A stretch of DNA of 64,000 nt, from contig NC_087068.1 of the NCBI RefSeq assembly GCF_963678635.1, positions 4,857,079 through 4,921,078 of the forward strand. Direction: 5' to 3'. A program made the position numbers and the translations under genes. Below are positions 10,925 through 21,354 of the stretch, piece after piece. Under the pieces are notes generated by a model. It saw only the letters and a list, made by a program, of their open reading frames with translations. It was not told the origin of the DNA and did no database searches. Position 1 is the first letter of the stretch, and the number at the start of each line of letters is the position of its first letter. The stretch comes from Symsagittifera roscoffensis. Its lineage: Eukaryota > Xenacoelomorpha > Acoela > Convolutidae.

Positions 10925-11716
10925 GTGATCAGAAAATCTGACCTAGCTTTTAATAAAATCCAAACGTCGGTCCCAAGTGAATTTTCGGCAGTACCGAATA
11001 CGTTAATTAACAGCCATGATTTAGCAGGGAAACGAAAGAGAAACTCACCGTTGAAGAGACCAGACTCAAATGAAGGAGGCCCATCGACGAGCTATAAACC
11101 AACGGGAGAAAAGGCAACGAAAAGCAGGAGAACGAAAACCCCAAGCACTAAATGTTCAAAATTCGCATTTAGTGATTTAGATTCCTCGCTAGAAGTAGAC
11201 CTTTGGGACAAGTTTATCGACAATTATTTAGGTACGGATTTGGAAATTGTATATAAAACACCGACTTTTAATATTGATAGTGATTTAGATCAGCCAAGAC
11301 GTACCTTACCAATTCAAACGAACACGCAGACGAAGATCACTCTCCCAACGGGCACAGGCGATGATCCGATTAAAAAAGAAAGTTCTCCGGAAAAGACATT
11401 AGAGACGCCTAAAACTCCGGTATGCAAAAAACCTCGGTCAAAAAGGAATCCAGGCCCCCCTAAATTTTACGGAGAAAGGCGCTTCATTGACCAGGTGACT
11501 CTTGGAACAGTAATCAGCGGATTAGCAGATTCTGAGGACGAGCCCCTAATAACATTCTCCGGCTCAAAAAGCCTACAGACAACGTACCCCTCGGCGTCCC
11601 CATCGGATTACTTGACACCAATCGAAGATATACCAATGCACCCAACACTGGTGGCGGAAACCACACAAGGCTCCACTTCAACATCTACTTCTCTAACACC
11701 AATGCTCCAAGAATAG
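10925..11716 (+). CDS. C-terminal ORF of the retroelement, 263 codons
   Basis: The longest intact ORF of the element. It is hydrophilic and rich in Ser, Thr, Pro, Lys and Asp, with basic clusters (GKRKRNSPLKRP, KKPRSKRNPGPP) and acidic stretches (DLDSSLEVDLW, DSEDEP). It follows the integrase and probably represents the disordered tail of pol or a small extra ORF. No domain is recognised, and there is no signal peptide or transmembrane segment to suggest an envelope. In copy 1 the same region is frameshifted. Confidence 0.6.
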   Translation: MIRKSDLAFNKIQTSVPSEFSAVPNTLINSHDLAGKRKRNSPLKRPDSNEGGPSTSYKPTGEKATKSRRTKTPSTKCSKFAFSDLDSSLEVDLWDKFIDNYLGTDLEIVYKTPTFNIDSDLDQPRRTLPIQTNTQTKITLPTGTGDDPIKKESSPEKTLETPKTPVCKKPRSKRNPGPPKFYGERRFIDQVTLGTVISGLADSEDEPLITFSGSKSLQTTYPSASPSDYLTPIEDIPMHPTLVAETTQGSTSTSTSLTPMLQE

Positions 11717-12210
11717 CGCAAATATTATCTCCATTGGTAGAAGACAGTACGGACATTCTGGATGATGACGACAGTGACATATCCCTTGGCATAGACACAG
11801 ATGCAAGGAGGGAGGCTGATAGTTTTCACGATAGATTTAATGCCACATACTAAAACTCTGAAAACTCATAAACTCTCTTATCATAATTTCTGGTGCCGAC
11901 ATAATATTTTTCTCGGACTTATTTCCAATGGATCAATCATTTTTACGTATTTGTACTAAACGAGTGATTTTGTACATTTTTAATTAGTTAGTTGTATAGG
12001 TTAGCTTGTTTTATTTGTAGATATGTCACATAAACCCCATTTGTACACATCATTGTGTTAGCTGTACAGTCGCTGTAGATATCAGTTTAATCTTGTAGGT
12101 AGCCTATATATATAATACCAGATAATCACTCTATTGTAAATTGTACTCTCTGTGAATTTCCCTTGGTGCTAACCGCGGTTACTTTTTGTTCCAACTTTTG
12201 CCCTGGTGGA

Positions 12211-12227
12211 GTGAGGGGAGAATGGAG
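12211..12227 (+). promoter_or_regulatory. polypurine tract
   Basis: GTGAGGGGAGAATGGAG lies immediately before TGTATGTG, the start of the 3' LTR, as expected of the plus-strand priming site. Confidence 0.65.
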
Positions 12228-12476
12228 TGTATGTGTGATATTCGCTACATTGGGGAGCGGGCAGATATAAATTTTTGTGCAGTGGGGAATGTTGTGATTT
12301 AGTTTTTTTAGTATTTATTAACCTTGACCTTTATTGTTTAATTAAGTACCAGCTAACGTCTACTCTTCGAAGTCCAGTGGACTTCGAGTCACTAGTTGCT
12401 TTTTTTAGACTACAGTCAGTTTTAATTCACACATTAATTTTATTCTGTTAGATAACATAATTACCAGTGGTAATTA
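12228..12476 (+). repeat. 3' LTR
   Basis: Begins TGTATGTGTGATATTCG and ends CCAGTGGTAATTA. The last 140 bp match the 5' LTR with few changes; the front part is longer than in the 5' LTR. It contains CAGATATAAATTT, a possible TATA-like box. Confidence 0.75.
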
Positions 12477-12748
12477 TATACTTTTCTTAGTTTCCTGATA
12501 GAAAAAAGTCATTGGTCAATAACTTTGCGGAAAACACGAAATCATAAGCCAACAAAAAAAAACATCAAAGATGTTTTTTTTATGTAAAAAGGCTAATTAA
12601 ACAAATCATCGTATGTAAAAATGCTTTCCATACCCTTGCAAATTGAAAAATACACTTGAGTTTTTTTTATTAATTTCATAACAAGCATATATTTGTCATG
12701 CCACTTTTATTCATTTTTATGAAATTTTCTGGCAAATTTTATCCATAG

Positions 12749-12910
12749 CATGGAATTGTAAGAAGACATTTCGTTTTTCAACCGGGTTGGCTTAATTTAA
12801 TGATTTCAGAAAAAACATCAAGTTATTTTTTGCCTGTACCCAATTTCCATCTCACTGAGCATGCAATAGTTTGGCGCGCAGCAACTATCTGGAACGATCT
12901 CATTTTTTGA
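12749..12910 (+). pseudogene. LINE-type reverse transcriptase C-terminal fragment
   Basis: One open frame between stops encodes about 53 residues, including SYFLPVPNFHLTEH and IVWRAATIWNDLIF before TGA. The LPVP ... WNDL pattern recalls the extreme C-terminus of Jockey/CR1-type LINE polymerases (Trp-Asn-x-Leu near the end). No other RT motif is near. It could be chance in AT-rich DNA, but the Trp-rich sequence is unlike its surroundings. Confidence 0.35.
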
Positions 12911-13201
12911 GTTAAGAAAAAAAACCATTATGTATGAATTAAATGAAAATTTGTCTGAAAATAGGTTTTATTGGTTTTGAAAACACCTTTTTCGTACTAT
13001 AGAAAGACCAAATTGATGAATTCATGGCAATTTACTCGTTGACTTGATTCAATTTTCCAATTAACTCTCCCACTTAATTCAAAAAATCTACCCGCAAATT
13101 TTTCCCTCTTTTTATTAACCCTTCATTATTAAATTCGATTTTGATTTATCAACTTATAATTAAACTTTTGTTTTTTATTTTGATTTATGGCGTTTTTGTA
13201 G

Positions 13202-16200
13202 TCGATTGGGAGTTTCGCATTTAGGAGAACATTTTCCATCGCAACCAGCATTTTCAACGAGTTATACATGGTAAGTTAGGCTCCTTTGGGTTTAACTGAA
13301 TTCTATTTTTCTCTTATTTAATAAGTATAGATTAAGGAAGTTCAGCAAATTGACAAAATACGGGCAATTCAATGATTGTTTGAACTATCGATTGCTTAAA
13401 AGCATGAATGTTTTTATATTGGTTTTCCGACTCTTTGACAGTATTAGCAACGATAGTTTGAGCTACGTGTGGTCTTTTTAGAAGTTTTTTGCGAATCTTA
13501 ACAGCGATGTTGTCAGAGCTCTTATGCCATTAGAAAATCATTGATGCTCTGAGCGCAAGTTAAACCTGCAATTGTTTTTTGAAAAATTATCGGGGAACTG
13601 AAAAAGCCAATTTGATCGATTTGAATCAGTAACGATGTCTTATTGGTAACAAAGTTTTAGTTTGTAAGCAGTTCTTGATTTCAAACTGTAAACAGCGAGT
13701 GAAACGGGCTCAAAACTAGTTTCAAATTGAACTGAGACACAATATTTGATCTTAATAATTGGTTTCTATCTACATCTACTTACTTTTTAAGAAGATAAAA
13801 CATCAATTTGAGCTTAGCAAAGCGTCTGAGAAAAAATAGTTCGAAGAAAAAAACAATAGTTCGAAGAAATTACAAAGTAAAGGAGTTCAAAATTTGTTCA
13901 TACTGCAATCTCAATCTAAGAAATAAACTGTTCCCCCCCCCCCCCCACCGTAGATTTTCAGTTTTGAAAAATTAATGTTACATTCTTTTAATGTAATGAA
14001 GTTTTGCATGGTGAAGACACTAACTCATTATAGCTCTTTTCCAGTTTCCCCCTTTCAAAATACCGAGTTTTATATTTGTTTCACGTGTTATTTCCGCTAA
14101 ATGCGTGATGTTACGCTGTAAAGTATGAAGAGCAAATCTGTTCACAGTTGTCGATTTGTTCACCACGCCAAATTTCATTGCATTATGACAACGTTGAATA
14201 GACTTTTCAAAATTGAATTGAAAAGGGGGGGGACTGGAAAAGAGCACTCATTTATTTTGTGAACAGATTTGTTCTCATACTTTAGATCGTTACGTCACGC
14301 ATTTAGCCATAATAACACGTAAGACAACTGAGAACAGGCGAAAATTGAAATGTGGGGGGCATAGAAAATAGCCAAAAACCCAAAAAAAAACTTCAGTTGT
14401 TCAACTTAACACCTTTCAATGCAGTTTAAAATATTTAAAGTCATTTTAAATGTATTATTGTAACTTAACTTTCCGAAGAAATTAAAGGGAGAGCTGGAAA
14501 GAGACAAAAAAATCTGTCAATATAATTTTCCTGTTTTTTTTTGAAAAATGCATCTGTTTTTTGTAGTCATAAATTGTTTCACAGACGCAAGATTGTGACA
14601 TTCTTCATACAAACAGTCAGTACAATTCAAAAATATATATTCAATTTCAATGGGTAAACTCCCCCGCATCTATAGAAAATAATAAAAAAAAAACAAAAAA
14701 CAATTTTTTGTCTAAAATGTTGTAAATCTAATAGATTCCATGTCGCCTTCAGACAAGGAACTGGTGAAAATGAATTAAGAATGATTATAATCAGCATTTT
14801 TTATCATTTCAAATCAATTCAATTGGATTTTTTCTCTTTTTGTTGTTCTGCATCAGACAAAATTTGGCAAAATTTCTTGATCTCCCACCGCCACATTTGA
14901 ATTTTTTTATAAGAAATAAATCTATCTTCAGTTGTCATAATTCACAATTCACATAAGTCATAACAAATCTATCTTCAGTTGTCATAGTTCTCTTTTCCAG
15001 CTCGCCCCTTCAAAATACCGAGTTTTTATGTTTGTTATACGTGTTATTACTGCTAAATGCGTGATGTTATGCTGTAAAGTATAAACGAACAAATCTGTTC
15101 ACATTTGTCGAGTTATTCACCAGGCCAAATTTCATTGCATTATGACAACGCTAATTAAGTTTTTCAAAACTGATATAAAAAGGGGGAACTGGAAAAGAGC
15201 CACCGATTTTTTGTTAATTTCTTGTTAACTCGAAGTAGGTGTGAAAAAAGTATATGGCCGATAAAACTCAAAAAACAGTTACCAGGTAAACAGACATAAT
15301 TATGGCTACGCTAATTTATATATTTCTCATTACGAGGTCAAAGTGTGTACTGGATAGGCGTAGAATTTTGTTTCTGTATGTTGCTGGATTCCAGTGACAA
15401 TTCTTTAAACATGTTCCAAAATATAAGTGGATTCCAATTACAAAATTTCAGTGGACTCCGCGTAAAAAAGCCGTAACGTAAATTTTTTCGGCAGATTTAT
15501 TTTTTTGTGGATTCTGCAACGAGTGAAAATAGGTAGTTGCTCCGGATTCCGCAAATGTAAGCGGATTCCGCAAATGCAAGTGGATTCCGCAAATTTATGC
15601 GGATTCCACTTACATTTGCGGATTCCGCGACAGCTTAAGTTTACTTAACACATATATTTTTAGAAGATCAAACTAAAGTAGCAATAATGCAGATTCCGCA
15701 ACAAATCTGATTTTTGCCTGTTGTAGAATCAGCTTACAATTCACAAAATGCAGAGCTTGGCTTCCTTATGCTATAACATAAAGATAAGGCGCCAAGCTGA
15801 AACGGAAATGTTATTGCTCGCGGTGCTATGCGGAAGAACAGTGATGATCCGAGCAATTATTTGTGGTTATCCGAGCAATTTTTTGTGGTTATTCTTAAAC
15901 TTAAAGAAAGACGGTTTAAGTTGCTTATCATTGTTGATGAACTTTTTTGAAAACGTCGCAAATTGTTAGGAAGCAAAGCTATCTTGGGATACTAAGTATT
16001 ACGGATCTTGTTAATTTCCCCCCATATGGTACCTTGTAACCAATCCCCAACTCCCCCTTAAAAGAAAAAATTGAACAGTTAAGCATATATGAATTTGGTA
16101 CTTTGTAACGAATCTCCAAACAACTTTCAGCTTATTGATTTTTTGGTTAGAGCCAATGGAGTAACTAATCATCTCGGCTCTTCGAGACAGGAGACTTTTG

Positions 16201-17491
16201 ACATAAAAAAAGTTATTTATCTTAAATAAGTTTTGCAATTTTAAACCTATTTAAAAATATCTTTTTTAAAATTCAAAATCGGTAAACTCAAATATTCGAC
16301 AAATTGTAGTCTTACGGCTGATTCTGACTTTTGGTATTTTTCAGCTCTTACAAAAAATTTGTATTGGATACGGCAAAAAAGCAGTCAGTAAGTTTAGAAG
16401 AAACAAGACTGCTCGCATATCAGGTCGAAACCCTGAATGTTCCGACTGTCCCTTAAATCATATCGAATAATTTTTGAGAAAAAAATATTGAAAACTTAAA
16501 AAAATTCGGAGGTGGAATATTATTTTACATTTGAACTCAGGAAGCCAATATCTTCACTGGGGTTTAAAAAATATTTGTTGAAAATTATTATTTCGATCTG
16601 TGAAAATTGATTGAATAAAAAAACCACACCGAGCATAAACATTCCGGTTTCTTCTAAATTTGGATCAGTAGCTAAGAGTTACTGCACGGAATAAATAGCA
16701 ACTGGTTTCACAAAAAATTGACTAAAATTGCACTCTTTAATTCACAGCTTAAATCAAATGCAATGGATTAAGGAAATTTGGTCTTTCAATTAGCCAATTC
16801 AACTTAACCTTGCAGTTTTTGTTCCGACTTTCGATACGAAAGTAACGGAATATTGTGCTCGGGGTGGGTTTTTTTTTTCTTCAGACAAATTTCGACTTTT
16901 TAACTAGCCATTTTTGACGGAATTGTTTTATATCATTCGAAAGGTATTGTTGACCTGAGCTCAAATTTGAAAAGATGTTTTATCTGTGATCATTTTTCGT
17001 AGAGTTACGGGGGTTTAAAGATTGCCATTTTGGCCAATTTGGGACAATTAACGCGCGATATATTTAGCGCTATTAACGCGTAAGCGAGATTTAATCCGTC
17101 TCAGAAATTGTTCCAAATTGGTTCAAGGAAGTTTATATGCCATAATTAATTGGTAAATAGGAGCAAAATTTATCACTTTGTACTTTATATGACGTGTGGG
17201 GGGATGTTTCTACAAAAAATCTCAAATTAAAAAAAATTTTAGTTTTATTTTTTACCTTTAAATTTTGATGTTACTTCTGCTTCATAGACCTTAAAAGGCA
17301 GTCGGAACATTCAGGGCTTCGCCCTGATACGAGCATTCTTGTTCTCTTTCTTTAAGCTTCGAACCTCGGTGGAGACCGAAACTTACAGGAATAGTATACT
17401 TACAAAACACAAAACAACCACTGTGCCTTGTTATGTATCCACTGACACTAGCCTTATACAAGCTTTCATTCCAATGTGCATGTCATCTTAA
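13202..17491 (+). CDS. three-exon 3' part of an unrecognised host gene
   Basis: Exons 13202-13270, 16345-16387 and 17357-17491 fit together. Acceptors are TTTTTGTAG, TATTTTTCAG and CTCTTTCTTTAAG; donors are ATG/GTAAGTT and TCA/GTAAGTT. Phases agree: exon 1 starts with one base and ends with two, exon 2 starts with one and ends in phase 0, exon 3 starts in phase 0. The joined frame gives at least 81 residues ending at TAA (17489-17491), including SHLGEHFPSQPAF, SYKKFVLDTAKKQS and TEYTR-like TETYRNSILTKHK. Earlier exons were not found; the retrotransposon upstream may lie in the preceding intron. No family recognised. An alternative frame through the same exons ends earlier in exon 3. Confidence 0.5.
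13927..13949. repeat. poly-C run
   Basis: A run of about 16 consecutive C in otherwise AT-rich DNA; likely a length-unstable homopolymer. Confidence 0.9.
14031..14245. mobile_element. MITE (hAT-like), family GCTCTTTTCC, copy 1
   Basis: Inverted ends TAGCTCTTTTCCAGTTTCCC and GGGGACTGGAAAAGAGC enclose about 190 bp. Flanks ACTCATTA and ACTCATTT form an 8-bp direct repeat with one mismatch, as left by hAT transposases. Internal sequence includes GCTAAATGCGTGATGTTACG, shared with the copy at 14989-15200. Confidence 0.75.
14262..14330. mobile_element. inverted partial copy of the same MITE
   Basis: Reads as the reverse complement of the MITE core (CAGATTTGTTCTCATACTTTA ... CGTCACGCATTTAGC), next to the full copy. 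The two together can form a hairpin. Confidence 0.65.
14989..15200. mobile_element. MITE, family GCTCTTTTCC, copy 2
   Basis: Inverted ends TCTCTTTTCCAGCTCGCCCC and GGGGGAACTGGAAAAGAGC, with the core GCTAAATGCGTGATGTTATG in common with 14031-14245. Confidence 0.75.
15328..15770. mobile_element. MITE, family CATTACGAGG, long form
   Basis: Left end CATTACGAGGTCAAAGTGTG; right end CAAAATGCAGAGCTTGGCTTC, a decayed inverted match. Ends and inner parts (CTGGATTCCAG.GACAA.TCTTTAAACATGTT) match 21872-22073. The middle is expanded by several copies of GCGGATTCCGCAAATG and GTGGATTCC in both orientations. Confidence 0.7.
16345..16387 (+). other. 43-nt internal exon of the 13202-17491 gene
   Basis: Flanked by TATTTTTCAG and GTAAGTTTAG. 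It reads SYKKFVLDTAKKQS in the favoured phase. Its small size and the transposon in the next intron make it the exon most at risk of being missed by automatic gene finders. Confidence 0.5.
16404..17341. mobile_element. TIR element filling an intron (family CAAGAATGCTCG)
   Basis: About 50-bp inverted ends. Left is CAAGACTGCTCGCATATCAG, then GAAACCCTGAATGTTCCGACTG. Right is the reverse complement: CAGTCGGAACATTCAGGGC, then GATACGAGCATTCTTG. The part from 16821 (GTTCCGACTTTCGATACGAA, AGTAACGGAATATTGTG, ACAATTAACGCGCGATAT) recurs at 58923-59415, 59542-60048 (reverse) and 63605-63942. A hairpin CAGGGC-TTC-GCCCTG sits near the right end. No transposase ORF. Confidence 0.75.
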
Positions 17492-17505
17492 TACTATGTG
17501 GTTTT

Positions 17506-17511
17506 AATAAA
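17506..17511 (+). promoter_or_regulatory. polyadenylation signal AATAAA
   Basis: Lies 15 bases after the stop at 17491, consistent with a short 3' UTR for the plus-strand gene. Confidence 0.4.
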
Positions 17512-18340
17512 ACCATTTGCGAATAATCTCACAACTTTTTGTTCTGGGTACCCTTTTGCGTGCCGTTTGCGAATAATGCAATAAAACCAACAAAGTGCTA
17601 TTTGCAATTAATCTCAGAACTTTTTGATCTGGGTTTACAGTTTAAAAAAAACTCGAAATGTGCCTGTGATGCCCAATTTTGTAGCAGCAATAAATAATCA
17701 GAAAATGAAAATCAGATTAACCAAAGATAAAAATGCGGAAATACAACCTGTTCGAAACTGGCTACCCGGATTGATCTTGCAGAGAAAATCAGTACTCTTG
17801 CAGTAATTTTACAGTAAAAGAACAGAGACCTTTGATCAGAGATAAATCAGCGATAAGAAACAGCACTGTTACAGAGATAAATCAGCAGTGCAACAGCACT
17901 GTTGCAGAGATAATTCAGCGACTATTTTTCCTTTCCCCCATCTCACCTCACATAAGCATCAATTTTATCAAGGTTTTTGCAAAAAAAAACCTTTTTCTTT
18001 TTTTCAAGGTTTCTTTATTTCGCGAAAAAACTGCGTTCCCAGGCGGTTTCATCTAAATTTAACTGTGAGGGATGAATCACAACTTTACAAAAAAGAATGT
18101 TTGCCGTTTTTTTAACCAAAAATTACCTTTTCCGGGCTAATTTAGTCGCTCAAGCTTTCTGATTAACAAAGTTTACCCGGGTTGAAGTTGCATTGCAATT
18201 CAGAAAATTATCATAAGTTTTTCATTTTTTGCGTCCATATATCATTCCTATCGACTACTAATCTTCCATCAAAGGAATTGTAATTAAAAGATTTTCCGAG
18301 ATTTTTTTCTAAAAAAGTCTTCTAAATTATCGGTTTTAAA
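17512..18340. other. interval without a supported gene
   Basis: Contains short direct repeats (GCGAATAAT and TTCTGGGT-type phrases at 17519-17640; GAGATAAATCAGC repeated at 17840-17920). No coding evidence beyond short ORFs without splice or family support. CACCTCACATAAGCATCAATTT at 17945 matches the end of the foldback at 41645-42208. Confidence 0.5.
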
Positions 18341-18625
18341 ACCCAGTCTTCTGGGTTAATTCACTGGGATTTGTTTCCAGTCTTGATATCCAGCAGTTCT
18401 TGCTGGGGGCTAACTGGAACTTTTCTTCTAGATTTCTATCAGGAACAACAAAAATTAACTCAATTGATGTTTTCATTATAATGAAAACACCAATTGTTGT
18501 TCCTGATGTTTTGTTGTTCCTGATAAAAATCTAGAAGAAAGCTTCCAGTTAGTCCCCGCAAGAGCTGTTGGATATCAAGACTGGGAACTGGGGAAACATC
18601 CCAGTGAATTGACCCAGAAGACTGA
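18341..18625. mobile_element. foldback element, about 285 bp
   Basis: Two arms of about 130 bp are inverted copies: left ACCCAGTCTTCTGGGTTAAT ... GATATCCAGCAGTTC ... TCTAGATTT.TATCAGGAAC; right is the reverse complement, ending CCCAGAAGACTG. The centre is CATTATAATG. The arms are nearly perfect, so the RNA or single strand would form a long hairpin. The element has no coding capacity. Confidence 0.85.
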
Positions 18626-18789
18626 GATTTTATCAAAGTTTGCAAGACTACTTGAGTCACACAATAACATTATCCCTAGAGTGGATAATCAAAAGCACCC
18701 TATTCCAGAAATGTTATTATGTCTTGCCCGCACCAGAGTTTCATGGATAATAATCGATTATAAGGGAAAATTGTTGTCTAAATTGTCAT

Positions 18790-18945
18790 TATAACCCATT
18801 ATTGTTGCAATTTTAGACCACGAAATCGATTATTTTGTCATAATGATCTATTATTTTCGTAATCCATTAAAATCCATTTTAATGAAAAATAACCCATTTA
18901 AAATCCAATATAATTGATTATAACGGATTATAATCTTTACATTTT
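18790..18945. repeat. AT-rich ATTATAATCxATTATAATGG cluster
   Basis: Many overlapping variants of AATCCATTATAAT, AATCGATTAT and their complements. Similar clusters are at 40498-40570, 44375-44600 and 45085-45255. Confidence 0.55.
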
Positions 18946-18984
18946 TGAGCAAAAAAAAATCATTTGCAAAACATGCAAGATTTC

Positions 18985-19275
18985 TGCGTTACTCACGACC
19001 TGCTCGCAATCTAAACCTACTCAAGTTGACCCGCTCCCTACTTTTGCCCCATCCGCTTTTGCAACTCATCCCTCACCGGTTACACCGCTTTTACACCACT
19101 CCCCAACGTTTATCCCGACGCCCACCCCCGTGTTTGCTAAAGTTTACCCCCTCAACCCAACCCTCCCCCCCACCAATTTTCGGTTTAGCTCCCCACAGTT
19201 TGTTTACCAATGAACGGGGACGGGGCTGGAGTAAACTGACGAGAGGTAAACTGTGAGGGTGGTAAACTGAGGAAG
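18985..19275. other. C-rich / GTTTACC-rich segment
   Basis: A strongly C-biased strand (CTCCCC, CACCCCC) with scattered GTTTACC, then a G-rich part with GGTAAACTG on the other side. The two halves are roughly complementary. Two overlapping ORFs here are compositional artefacts. Confidence 0.5.
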
Positions 19276-19725
19276 GGGGTTATTAAAAGAGGTGATGGAG
19301 ATTACGCTCTAAATCCTCGTTTAGTTTTTTTTCGCTTGACTGTACGAAAATGTTCTTACCTTAAACCTTTCTAACCAAAGAAATTCTTATTCGGGTTAAG
19401 TCACTTTTCTCAACAGTTCGTTTATGCAGATTTTTTTGTCTTCAATATTATTTGCTTTCTTTGCTTAGGTCTCCTGTTCGGTCTTTTGTTTCCTGGTGAT
19501 AACTTTTGATAAGCATCATCTCGCACCGGATTCTAGATAGAAAAAATAGCTAACAATCCATCCTTGGCAATTTTTCTGGGTAATTGATTGCCTTCGCAGA
19601 TCACTAGGGTAATCTACCCTGAGTTTTTTGGGAGAAATTGGATATCAGTTTGTTTTTACTAGTGGGAGTCTGTATTTGGCTCTGTACATCAATAGCGCCA
19701 GTACCTCGGCTTACGTTTAGACACT

Positions 19726-21345
19726 GAAAGATGCCGCCCACATATTTCACAGAATTTTCTTTTTCACTCTGATTCCAAAATTTGGATTGCAACCAAAGTC
19801 TGAGAGATGCGCCCTTTTATTGTGCATTTTTGACAGAATTTTCTTTTTCGCTCTGATTCCGAAGTTTGGATTGGAATCAAAATTCAAAAAATGCGCCCAT
19901 ATGTTCCACATTTTTGAGAGAGTTTTGTTTTTCGCTCTGATTCAAAAGCTTGAACTGGAGTCAAAGTCTACAAGATGCTCCCACACATTGCAAAATTTTG
20001 ACAGAAATTTGTTTTTCGCTCTGATTCCAAAATTTGGATTGGAATCAAAGTCTGAGACATGCGCCCGCATATTGCACAACTCTGACAGAATTTTTGTTTT
20101 CACTCTGATTCCAAAGTTTGAATTGGAGTCAAAGACTGAAAAATTCTCCCACACATCGCACAATTTTGACAGAAACTTGTTTTTCGGCCTGATTCCAAAT
20201 TTTGGATGGGAATCAAAGTCTGAGAGATGCGCTCACCCATCGCACAGCTCTGACAGAATTATTTTTACTCTATTTCAAAGTTTGGATTGGAATCAAAGTC
20301 TGAAAGATGCTCCTACACATAGCGCAGTTCTGACAGAGTTTTCTTTTTCGCTCTGATTCCGAAGTTTGGATTGGAATCAAAATCCAAAAGATGCGCCCAT
20401 TTATTGAAAATTTTTGAGAGAATTTTCTTTTTCGCTCTCATTCAAAAACTTGAACTGGAGTCAAAGTCTAAAGATGCTCCACACAATGCACAATTTTAAC
20501 TGAATTTCGTTTTCCGCTCTGATTCCAAAGTTTGAATTGGAATCAAAGTCTGAGAGATGCATCCACACGTTGCACAGCTTTGACCGAATTATTCTAACTC
20601 TATTTCAAACTTTGGATTGGAATCAAAGTCTGAAAGATGCTCCGACACATAGCACAATTTTGACAGAATTTTCTTTTTCGCTCTGATTCCGAAGTTTGGA
20701 TTGGAATCAAAATCCGAAACATGCGCCCATATATTCCACATTTTTGAGATAGTTTTGTTTTTCGCTCTGATTCCGAAACTTGAACTGGAGTCAAAATCTA
20801 CAAGATGCTCCCACACAATGCACAATTTTGATTGAATTTTGTTTTTCGCTCTGATTCCAAAATTTGGATTGGAATCAAAGTCTGAGAAATGCGTCCACAC
20901 ATTGCACGCTCTGACAGAATTATTTTAACTCTATTTCAAACTTTGGATTGGAATCAAAGTCTGAAAGATGCTCCGACACATAGCACAATTTTGACAGAAT
21001 TTTCTTTTTCGCTCTGATTCCGAAGTTTGGATTGAAATCAAAATCCGAAACATGCGCCCATATATTCCACATTTTTGAGATAGTTTTGTTTTTCGCTCTG
21101 ATTCCAAAACTTGAACTGGAGTCAAAGTCTACAAGATGCTCCCACACAATGCACAATTTTGACTGAATTTTGTTTTTCGCCCTGATTCCAAATTTTGGAT
21201 TGAATCAAAGTCTGAGAGATGCACCCACACATTGCACAGCTGTGACAGATTTTTCATTTCTTTCTGATTCCAAAGTTTGGATTGGAATCAAAGTCTGAGA
21301 GATGCGCCCACACATTGCACAACTCTGACAGAATTTTTTTATGGA
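19726..21345. repeat. 84-bp tandem array, about 19 units
   Basis: Units contain TCTGAGAGATGC.CCCACAC, ATTGCACA..TTTGACAGAA, TTTTCTTTTTCGCTCTGATTC and CGAAGTTTGGATTGGAATC. The length, 83-84 bp, is close to 28 codons, so long frames stay open on both strands (for example 19787-20356 plus and 20589-20900 minus) by periodicity. A four-unit block repeats: about 20598 and 20930 are near-identical over about 300 bp (332 bp apart). No start context, splice site or protein family supports coding. Confidence 0.9.
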
Positions 21346-21354
21346 TTATGCAAA

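Larger units (their letters stand above)
5995..12476 (+). mobile_element. Ty3/gypsy LTR retrotransposon, full-length but broken (copy 2)
   Basis: About 6.5 kb. The order is 5' LTR, primer-binding site TGGCGCAGTCAAC, gag with zinc knuckle, aspartic protease, reverse transcriptase, RNase H, integrase, a C-terminal ORF, a purine tract and the 3' LTR. The order RT, RNase H, integrase places it in Ty3/gypsy (Metaviridae). Stops and single-base shifts break gag, RT/RNase H and integrase. No clean target-site duplication is seen directly at the LTR ends. The 14-bp string TACTTTTCTTAGTT does occur both upstream (5914-5927) and just outside the 3' LTR (12479-12492). Confidence 0.9.

Noticed and set aside
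13783-13829. Minus-strand 47-nt exon before GTAAGTAG
   Set aside because: Good splice motifs but low-complexity coding content and no partner exons.
19469-19543. Plus-strand frame VSCSVFCFLVITFDKHH after a strong acceptor (TTTCTTTGCTTAG)
   Set aside because: Only 24 codons and no upstream exon with a matching phase; chance cannot be excluded.
19787-20356. 189-codon ORF with 28-residue repeats
   Set aside because: Explained by the 84-bp period of the array; several frames on both strands are equally open and there is no start or splice context.
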